A DNA stretch of 64,000 nt from positions 1,736,001 through 1,800,000 of the forward strand of contig NW_027480467.1 of NCBI RefSeq assembly GCF_051401765.1, read 5' to 3'. Source of the DNA: Calliopsis andreniformis. Lineage: Eukaryota > Arthropoda > Insecta > Hymenoptera > Andrenidae. The notes beneath the pieces were generated by a model. That model was given only the letters and a program-made list of their open reading frames with translations, was not told the origin of the DNA and made no database searches. Positions 52,459-62,800 of the stretch are shown here, one piece after another; position 1 is the stretch's first letter; every line of letters begins with the position of its first letter. A program made the position numbers and the translations under genes.

Positions 52459-55400
52459 TCAATCCTCAATACTCGACATTCGATCCTCAATCCTCAGTCC
52501 TCAATCCTCAAACCTCAATCCTCAGTCCTCAATCCTCAATCTTCAATCCTCAATACTGAATCTTCGATTCTCAATCCTCAATCCTCAATCCCCAATCCTC
52601 AATCTGCAATCCTCAATCCTCAATCCTCAATCCTCAATCCTCAATCCTCAATCATCAATCCTCAATCTTCAACACTCAATCATCAACCCTCAATCCTCAA
52701 TCTTCAATCCTCAATCCTCAATCCTCGATCCTCAATCCTCAATCCTCAATCATCAATCCACAATCTTCAATACCCAATCCCCAGTCCTCAATCCTCAATC
52801 CTCAATCCTCAATCCTCAATCATCAATCCTCAATCTTCAATACTCAATCGTCAATCCTCAATCCTCAATCCCCAATACTCAATCTTCAATCCTCAATCCT
52901 CAATCCTCAATCCTCAACCCTCAGCCCTGATCCTCGATCCTCAATCCTGAATCCTCAATCCTCAATCTTCAATCCTCAATACTCAGTCTTGAATCATCAA
53001 TCCTCAATACTCAATCCTCAATCCTCAATCCTCAATCCTCAATCATCAATCCTCAATCCTCAATTATCAACCTTCAATCCTCAATACTCAATCTTCAATC
53101 CTCAATACTCAATACTCAATATTCAACACACAACCATCAACCATCAATTCTCAATATTCAACCATCAATCCTCAATTCTCAATACTCAATAGAATATCCC
53201 AAATTCTCATGATTCAATACTCAATCCACAATACTCATTAATCAAATCTCGATCCTCAAACATCAATTCTCAACACTCAATCCTCAACACTCGGTCCTCT
53301 CCCTTCAATCCTCCATCCTCAATCCTCTGTCCTGAAGCGTCAATCCTCAATCCTCAATCCTCAACGCTCAATCCTCAGTCCTCAAACCTCAATACTCAAT
53401 CTTCGATTCCCACTCCTCAATCCTCAATCCCCAATCCTCAATCTTCAATACTCAATCCTCAATCCTCAATCCTCAATCCTCAATCCTCAATCATCAATAC
53501 TCAATCTTCAACACTCATTCATCAACCCTCAATCCTCAATAATCAATACTCAATCTTCAACACTCATTCATCAACCCACAATCCTCAATCTTCAATCCTC
53601 AATCCTCAATCTTCGATCCTCAATCCTCAATCCTCAATCATCAATCCTCAATCTTCAACACTCAATCCTCAATCCTCAATCCTCAATCCTGAATCATCAA
53701 TCCTCAATCTTCAATACTCAATCCTCAATCCTCAATACTCAACCTTCGATCCTCAATTCCCAATACTCAATAGAATATCCTGGACTCTCAGTATTCACTA
53801 CTCAAACCTCAATCCTCAAGCATCAGCCCTCATCCTCCATCCTCAATCCTCAATCCTCAAACCTCATTCTTCAATCCTCAATACTCAATCTTCGATCCTC
53901 AATCCTCAACACTCAGTCCTCAATCCTCAATCCTCAGTCATGAATACTCAGTTTTCAATACTCAATCCTCAATCCTCAATCCTCAATCCTCAATACTCAA
54001 TCCTCAATCCTCAATCCTCAATCCTCATTCCTCAAACCTCAATCCTCAACCCTCTGTCCTCATCCTCAATTCTCAATTCTCAATCCTCAATCCTCAATTC
54101 TCAATCTTCAATCCTCAATAATCAATCTCCAATCCTAGATCCTCAATCCCCAATCCTCAATCGTTAATCCTCAATCTTCAATCCTCAATCCCCAGTCCTC
54201 AATCCTCAATACTCAATCTTCAATCCTCAATCCTCAATTCTCAATCCTCAATACTCAATCCTCAATCGTCAATCCTTAATCGTCAATCCTCAATCCGCAA
54301 TCCTGAATCTTCAATCCTCAATCCTCAACCCTCAATCCTCAATCCTCAATCTTCAATCCTCAATACTCAATCTTCAATCCTCAATCCTCAATCCTCAATC
54401 CTCAATCCTCAATCCTCAATCCTCAATCTTCAATCCTCAACCGTCAGTCCTCGTCCTCAATCCTCAATCCTCAATCCTCAATCCTCAATCCTCGTTCCTC
54501 AAACCTCAATCCTCAGTCCTCAGTCATCAATCCTCAATCTCCAATACTCAATCCTCAATCCTTAATCCTCAATCCGCAATCCTCATTCCTCAAACCTCAA
54601 TCATCAACCCTCAGTCGTCATCCTCAATTCTCAATTCTCAATCCTCAATCCTCAATCCTCAATCTTCAATCCTCAATAATCAATCTCCTATCCTAGATCC
54701 TCAATCCCCAGTACTCTATCCTTAATCCTCAATATTCAATCCTCTATCCTCAATCCTCATTCCTCAATCCTCAATCCTCAATCCTCAATCTTCAATCCTC
54801 AACCGTCAGTCCTCGTCCTCAATCCCCAATCCTCAATCCTCAATCCTCAATCCTCGTTCCTCAAACCTCAATCCTCAGTCCTCAGTCATCAATCCTCAAA
54901 CTCCAATACTCAATCCTCAATCCTCAATCCGCAATCCTCATTCCTCAAACCTCAATCCTCAGCCCTCAGTCGTCATCCTCAATTCTCAATTCTCAATCCT
55001 CAGTCCTCAATCCTCAATCTTCAATCCTCAATAATCAATCTCCTATCCTAGATCCTCAATCCCCAATACTCTATCCTTAATCCTCAATATTCAATCCTCT
55101 ATCCCCAGTCCACAATCTTCAATTCCCAAAGCTCAATAATCAATCCTCAATCCTCAGTCCACAATCGTCAATCATCAATCAACAATCTTCAATACTCAAT
55201 CCTCAGTCCTCAATCCTCAATCCTCAATTCTCAATCATCAATCCTCAATCTTCAATACTCAATCGTTAATCCTCAATCCTCAATCCCCAATACTCAATCT
55301 TCAATCCTCAATCCCCAATCCTCAATCCTCAACCCTCAGCCCTCATCCTCAATCCTCAATCCTGAATCCTCAATCCTGAATCATCAATACTCAATCCTCA

Positions 55401-56990
55401 ATCATCAACCTTCAATCCTCAATACTCAATCTTCAATCCTCAATACTCAATCCTCAATATTCAACACACAACCATCAACCATCAATTCTCAATACTCAAC
55501 CATCAATCCTCAATTCTCAATACTCAATAGAATATCCCGAATTCTCAAGATTCAATACTCAATCCACAATATTCAATAATCAAATCTCGATCCTGAAACA
55601 TCAATTCTCAACACTCAATCCTCAACACTCGTTCCTCTCTCTTCAATCCTCCATCCTCAATCCTCTATCCTCAAGCGTCAATCCTCAAACCTCAATCCTC
55701 AACCCTCAATCCTCAGTCCTCAATCCTCGTTCCTCAAACCTCAATCCTCAGTCCTCAGTCACCAATACTCAATCTCCAATACTCAATCCTCAATCCTCAA
55801 TCCTCAATCCGCAATCCTCATTCCTCAAACCTCAATCATCAACCTTCAATCCTCAATACTCAATCTTCAATCCTCAATACTCAATCCTCAATATTCGACA
55901 CACAACCATCAACCATCAATTCTCAATATTCAAACATCAATCCTCAATTCTCAATACTCAATAGAATATCCCAAATTCTCATGATTCAATACTCAATCCA
56001 CAATACTCATTAATCAAATCTCGATCCTCAAACATCAATTCTCAACACTCAATCCTCAACACTCGGTCCTCTCCCTTCAATCCTCCATCCTCAATCCTCT
56101 GTCCTGAAGCGTCAATCCTCAATCCTCAATCCTCAACCCTCAATCCTCAGTCCTCAAACCTCAATACTCAATCTTCGATTCCCGCTCCTCAATCCTCAAT
56201 CCCCAATCCTCAATCTTCAATACTCAATCCTCAATCCTCAATCCTCAATCCTCAATCCTCAATCATCAATACTCAATCTTCAACACTCATTCATCAACCC
56301 TCAATCCTCAATCATCAATACTCAATCTTCAACACTCATTCATAAACCCACAATCCTCAATCTTCAATCCTCAATCCTCAATCTTCGATCCTCAATCCTC
56401 AATCCTCAATCATCAATCCTCAATCTTCAACACTCAATCCTCAATCCTCAATCCTCAATACTGAATCATCAATCCTCAATCTTCAATACTCAATCCTCAA
56501 TCCTCAATACTCAACCTTCGATCCTCAATTCCCAATACTCAATAGAATATCCTGGATTCTCAGTATTCACTACTCAAACCTCAATCCTCAAGCATCAGCC
56601 CTCATCCTCCATCCTCAATCCTCAATCCTCAAACCTCATTCTTCAATCCTCAATACTCAATCTTCGATCCTCAATCCTCACCACTCAGTCCTCAATCCTC
56701 AATCCTCAGTCATGAATACTCAGTCTTCAATACTCAATCCTCAATCCTCAATCCTCAATCCTCAATCCTCAATCCTCAATCCTCAATCCTCAATCCTCAT
56801 TCCTCAAACCTCAATCCTCAACCCTCTGTCCTCATCCTCAATTCTCAATTCTCAATCCTCAGTCCTCAATTCTCAATCTTCAATCCTCAATAATCAATCT
56901 CCAATCCTAGATCCTCAATCCCCAATCCTCGATCGTTAATCCTCAATCTTCAATCCTCAATCCCCAGTCCTCAATCCTCAATACTCAATC
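52459..56990 (+). repeat. Distal block of superunit copy 2
   Basis: This matches 25,710-30,764 at offsets 26,749, then 26,205 after a 544-bp loss near 52,740, then 26,226 after a 21-bp gain near 55,430. It includes the 362-bp pair at 54,405-55,105. The match to superunit 1 ends where superunit 1 itself joins superunit 2 (30,764 against 56,990). It holds only satellite sequence. Confidence 0.87.
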
Positions 56991-58499
56991 TTCAATCCTC
57001 AATCCTCAATTCTCAATCCTCAATACTCAATCCTCAATCGTCAATCCTTAATCGTCAATCCTCAATCCCCAATCCTGAATCTTCAATCCTCAATCCTCAA
57101 CCCTCAATCCTCAATCCTCAATCTTCAATCCTCAATACTCAATCTTCAATCCTCAAATCCTCAATCCTCAATCCTCAATCCTCAATCCTCAATCCTCAAT
57201 CTTCAATCCTCAACCGTCAGTCCTCGTCCTCAATCCTCAATCCTCAATCCTCAATCCTCGTTCCTCAAACCTCAATCCTCAGTCCTCAGTCATCAATCCT
57301 CAATCTCCAATACTCAATCCTCAATCCTTAATCCTCAATCCGCAATCCTCATTCCTCAAACCTCAATCCTCAACCCTCAGTCGTCATCCTCAATTCTCAA
57401 TTCTCAATCCTCAATCCTCAATCCTCAATCTTCAATCCTCAATAATCAATCTCCTATCCTAGATCCTCAATCCCCAATACTCTATCCTTAATCCTCAATA
57501 TTCAATCCTCTATCCTCAATCCTCAATCCTCAATCCTCAATCCTCAATCCTCAATCTTCAATCCTCAACCGTAAGTCCTCGTACTCAATCCCCAATCCTC
57601 AATCCTCAATCCTCAATCCTCGTTCCTCAAACCTCAATCCTCAGTCCTCAGTCATCAATCCTCAATCTCCAATACTCAATCCTCAATCCTTAATCCTCAA
57701 TCCGCAATCCTCATTCCTCAAACCTCAATCCTCAACCCTCAGTCGTCATCCTCAATTCTCAATTCTCAATCCTCAATCCTCAATCCTCAATCTTCAATCC
57801 TCAATAATCAATCTCCTATCCTAGATCCTCAATCCCCAATACTCTATCCTTAATCCTCAATATTCAATCCTCTATCCTCAATCCTCAATCCTCAATCCTC
57901 AATCCTCAATCCTCAATCTTCAATCCTCAACCGTAAGTCCTCGTACTCAATCCCCAATCCTCAATCCTCAATCCTCAATCCTCGTTCCTCAAACCTCAAT
58001 CCTCAGTCCTCAGTCATCAATCCTCAATCTCCAATACTCAATCCTCAATCCTCAATCCTCAATCCGCAATCCTCATTCCTCAAACCTCAATCCTCAGCCC
58101 TCAGTCGTCATCCTCAATTCTCAATTCTCAATCCTCAATCCTCAATCCTCAATCTTCAATCCTCAATAATCAATCTCCTATCCTAGATACTCAATCCCCA
58201 ATACTCTATACTTAATCCTCAATATTCAATCCTCTATCCCCAGTCCACAATCTTCAATTCCCAAAGCTCAATAATCAATCCTCAATCCTCAGTCCACAAT
58301 CGTCAATCATCAATCAACAATCTTCAATACTCAATCCTCAGTCCTCAATCCTCAATCCTCAATTCTCAATCATCAATCCTCAATCTTCAATACTCAATCG
58401 TTAATCCTCAATCCTCAATCCCCAATACTCAATCTTCAATCCTCAATCCTCAATCCTCAATCCTCAACCCTCAGCCCTCATCCTCAATCCTCAATCCTC
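56750..58499 (+). repeat. 1,750-bp tandem unit, copy 1
   Basis: Landmarks repeat at +1,750, or +1,757 after one extra heptamer (CTGTCC at 56,826 against 58,576; the CCGTCAG string at 57,215 against 58,965). This copy contains three 362-bp-type modules, two with the private change GTAAGT at 57,571 and 57,933. The joint with copy 2 lies in a long canonical run at 58,480-58,550. Confidence 0.85.
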
Positions 58500-59892
58500 A
58501 ATCCTCAATCCTCAATCCTCAATCCTCAATCCTCAATCCTCAATCCTCATTCCTCAAACCTCAATCCTCAACCCTCTGTCCTCATCCTCAATTCTCAATT
58601 CTCAATCCTCAGTCCTCAATTCTCAATCTTCAATCCTCAATAATCAATCTCCAATCCTAGATCCTCAATCCCCAATCCTCGATCGTTAATCCTCAATCTT
58701 CAATCCTCAATCCCCAGTCCTCAATCCTCAATACTCAATCTTCAATCCTCAATCCTCAATTCTCAATCCTCAATACTCAATCCTCAATCGTCAATCCTTA
58801 ATCGTCAATCCTCAATCCCCAATCCTGAATCTTCAATCCTCAATCCTCAACCCTCAATCCTCAATCCTCAATCTTCAATCCTCAATACTCAATCTTCAAT
58901 CCTCAAATCCTCAATCCTCAATCCTCAATCCTCAATCCTCAATCCTCAATCTTCAATCCTCAACCGTCAGTCCTCGTCCTCAATCCTCAATCCTCAATCC
59001 TCAATCCTCAATCCTCGTTCCTCAAACCTCAATCCTCAGTCCTCAGTCATCAATCCTCAATCTCCAATACTCAATCCTCAATCCTTAATCCTCAATCCGC
59101 AATCCTCATTCCTCAAACCTCAATCCTCAACCCTCAGTCGTCATCCTCAATTCTCAATTCTCAATCCTCAATCCTCAATCCTCAATCTTCAATCCTCAAT
59201 AATCAATCTCCTATCCTAGATCCTCAATCCCCAATACTCTATCCTTAATCCTCAATATTCAATCCTCTATCCTCAATCCTCAATCCTCAATCCTCAATCC
59301 TCAATCCTCAATCTTCAATCCTCAACCGTAAGTCCTCGTACTCAATCCCCAATCCTCAATCCTCAATCCTCAATCCTCGTTCCTCAAACCTCAATCCTCA
59401 GTCCTCAGTCATCAATCCTCAATCTCCAATACTCAATCCTCAATCCTCAATCCTCAATCCGCAATCCTCATTCCTCAAACCTCAATCCTCAGCCCTCAGT
59501 CGTCATCCTCAATTCTCAATTCTCAATCCTCAATCCTCAATCCTCAATCTTCAATCCTCAATAATCAATCTCCTATCCTAGATACTCAATCCCCAATACT
59601 CTATACTTAATCCTCAATATTCAATCCTCTATCCCCAGTCCACAATCTTCAATTCCCAAAGCTCAATAATCAATCCTCAATCCTCAGTCCACAATCGTCA
59701 ATCATCAATCAACAATCTTCAATACTCAATCCTCAGTCCTCAATCCTCAATCCTCAATTCTCAATCATCAATCCTCAATCTTCAATACTCAATCGTTAAT
59801 CCTCAATCCTCAATCCCCAATACTCAATCTTCAATCCTCAATCCTCAATCCTCAATCCTCAACCCTCAGCCCTCATCCTCAATCCTCAATCC
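58500..59892 (+). repeat. 1,750-bp tandem unit, shortened copy 2
   Basis: This repeats 56,750 onward but lacks one 362-bp module, so its later part matches at +1,395 (58,206 against 59,601). The GTAAGT barcode occurs once, at 59,328. The match ends near 59,892. Confidence 0.85.
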
Positions 59893-62800
59893 TGAATCCT
59901 CAATCCTCAATCATCAGTACTCAATCCTCAATCATCAACCTTCAATCCTCAATACTCAATCTTCAATCCTCAATACTCAATCCTCAATATTCAACACACA
60001 ACCATCAACCATCAATTCTCAATACTCAACCATCAATCCTCAATTCTCAATACTCAATAGAATATCCCGAATTCTCATGATTCAATACTCAATCCACAAT
60101 ATTCAATAATCAAATCTCGATCCTCAAACATCAATTCTCAACACTCAATCCTCAACACTCGGTCCTCTCTCTTCAATCCTCCATCCTCAATCCTCTATCC
60201 TCAAGCGTCAATCCTCAAACCTCAATCCTCAACCCTCAATCCTCAGTCCTCAATCCTCGTTCCTCAAACCTCAATCCTCAGTCCTCAGTCATCAATCCTC
60301 AATCTCCAATACTCAATCCTCAATCCTCAATCCTCAATCTGCAATCCTCATTCCTCAAACCTCAATCCTCAGCCCTCAGTCGTCATCCTCAATTCTCAAT
60401 TCTCAATCCTCAATCCTCAATCCTCAATCTTCAATCCTCAATAATCAATCTCCTATCCTAGATCCTCAATCCCCAATACTCTATCCTTAATCCTCAATAT
60501 TCAATCCTCTATCCCCAGTCCACAATCTTCAATCCCCAAAGCTCAATAATCAATCCTCAAACCTCAGTCCTCAATCGTCAATCATCAATCCACAATCTTC
60601 AATACTCAATCCTCAGTCCTCAATCCTCGTTCCTCAAACCTCAATCCTCAGTCCTCAGTCATCAATCCTCAATCTCCAATACTCAATCCTCAATCCTCAA
60701 TCCTCAATCCGCAATCCTCATTCCTCAAACCTCAATCATCAACCTTCAATCCTCAATACTCAATCTTCAATCCTCAATACTCAATCCTCAATATTCGACA
60801 CACAACCATCATCCATCAATTCTCAATATTCAAACATCAATCCTCAATTCTCAATACTCAATAGAATATCCCAAATTCTCATGATTCAATACTCAATCCA
60901 CAATACTCATTAATCAAATCTCGATCCTCAAACATCAATTCTCAATACTCAATCCTCAACACTCGGTCCTCTCCCTTCAATCCTCCATCCTCAATCCTCT
61001 ATCCTGAAGCGTCAATCCTCAATCCTCAATCCTCAACCCTCAATCCTCAGTCCTCAAACCTCAATACTCAATCTTCGATTCCCACTCCTCAATCCTGAAT
61101 CCCCAATCCTCAATCTTCAATCCTCAATCCTCAATCCTCAATCCTCAATCCTCAATCCTCAATCATCAATCCTCAATCTTCAACACTCATTCATCAACCC
61201 TCAATCCTCAATCTTCAATCCTCAATCCTCAATCTTCGATCCTCAATCCTCAATCCTCAATCATCAATCCTCAATCTTCAACACTCAATCCTGAATCCTC
61301 AACCCTGAATCATCAATCCTCAATCCTCAATCTTCAATGCTCAATCCTCAATCCTCAATCCTCAATCCTCAATACTCAACCATCGATCCTCAATTCCCAA
61401 TACTCAACAGAATATCCTGGATTCTCAGTATTCAATACTCAATCCTCAATCCTCAACCATCAGCCCTCATCCTCCATCCTCAATCCTCAATCCCCAAACC
61501 TCAACCTTCAATCCTCAATACTCAATCTTCGATCCTCAATCCTCAACACTCAATCCTCAATCCTCAATCCTCAGTCATGAATATTCAATCTTCAATACTC
61601 AATCCTCAATCCTCAATCCTCAATCCTCAATCCTCAATCCTCAATCCTCATTCCTCAAACCTCAATCCTCAACCCTCAGTCCTCATCCTCAATTCTCAAT
61701 TCTCAATCCTCAATCCTCAATCCTCAATCCTCGTTCCTCAAACCTCAATCGTTAGTCCTCAGTCATCAATCCTCAATCTCCAATAGAATATCCTCAATTC
61801 ACAGTTTTCAATACTCAATCCCCAATCTTCAATCTTCAAATCTCAATCCACAGACATCAATTCTCATCACTCAACCATCAACACTCAGTCCTCAATCTTC
61901 AATCCTCAATCCTCAATCCTCAATCTTCAATCCTCCATACTCAATCTTCAATCCTCAGTCCTCAATCATCAATACTCAATCCTCAATCCTCAGTCATCAA
62001 TCCTCAATCTTCAATACTCAATCCTCAATCCTCAATCCTCAATCCTCAATCCTCAATCCTCATTCCTCAAACCTCAATCCTCGACCCTCAATCCTCATCC
62101 TCAATTCTCAATACTCAATCCTCAATCCTCAATCCTCAATCTTCAATCCTCAATAATCAATCTCCTATCCTAGATCCTCAATCCCCAATACTCAATCCTC
62201 AATCCTCAATCCTCAATCCTCAATCCTCAACCCTCAGCCCTGATCCTCGATCCTCAATCCTGAATCCTCAATCCTCAATCTTCAATCCTCAATACTCAGT
62301 CTTCAATCATCAATCCTCAATACTCAATCCTCAATCCTCAATCCTCAATCATCAATCCTCAATCCTCAATTATCAACCTTGAATCCTCAATACTCAATCT
62401 TCAATCCTCAATACTCAATCCTCAATATTCAACACACAACCATCAACCATCAATTCTCAATATTCAACCATAAATCCTCAATTCTCAAAACTCAATAGAA
62501 TATCCCATATTCTCATGATTCAATACTCAATCCACAATATTCATTAATCAAATCTCGATCCTCAAACATCAATTCACAACACTCAATCCTCAACACTCGG
62601 TCCTCTCCCTTCAATCCTCCATCCTCTATCCTCTGTCCTGAAGCGTCAATCCTCAATCCTCAATCCTCAACCCTCAATCCTCAGTCCTCAAACCTCAATA
62701 CTCAATCTTCGATTCCCGCTCCTCAATCCTCAATCCCCAATCCTCAATCTTCAATACTCAATCCTCAATCCTCAATCCTCAATCCTCAATCCTCAATCAT

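Larger units (their letters stand above)
30752..56990 (+). repeat. 26-kb superunit, copy 2
   Basis: This is the second copy of the segment that starts at 4,611. Homology begins at 30,752 inside a shared 13-base string and ends near 56,990, where the sequence passes into other material. Going along the copy, the offset to copy 1 changes from 26,141 to 27,300 (near 35,042), 27,377 (near 39,440), 29,945 (near 42,680), 22,853 and then 23,971 (45.3-48 kb), 26,749 (near 51.7 kb), 26,205 (near 52,740) and 26,226 (near 55,430). Each step is a gain or loss of a defined block. Copy 2 has one 7,092-type unit where copy 1 has two, and has its own 2,568-bp and 1.1-kb expansions. Confidence 0.9.

Noticed and set aside
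57571..57576. GTAAGT resembling a 5' splice site (also at 57,933 and 59,328)
   Set aside because: It is a single C to A change in the recurrent CCGTCAGTCC variant, copied by local duplication. There is no exon, branch point or coding context.
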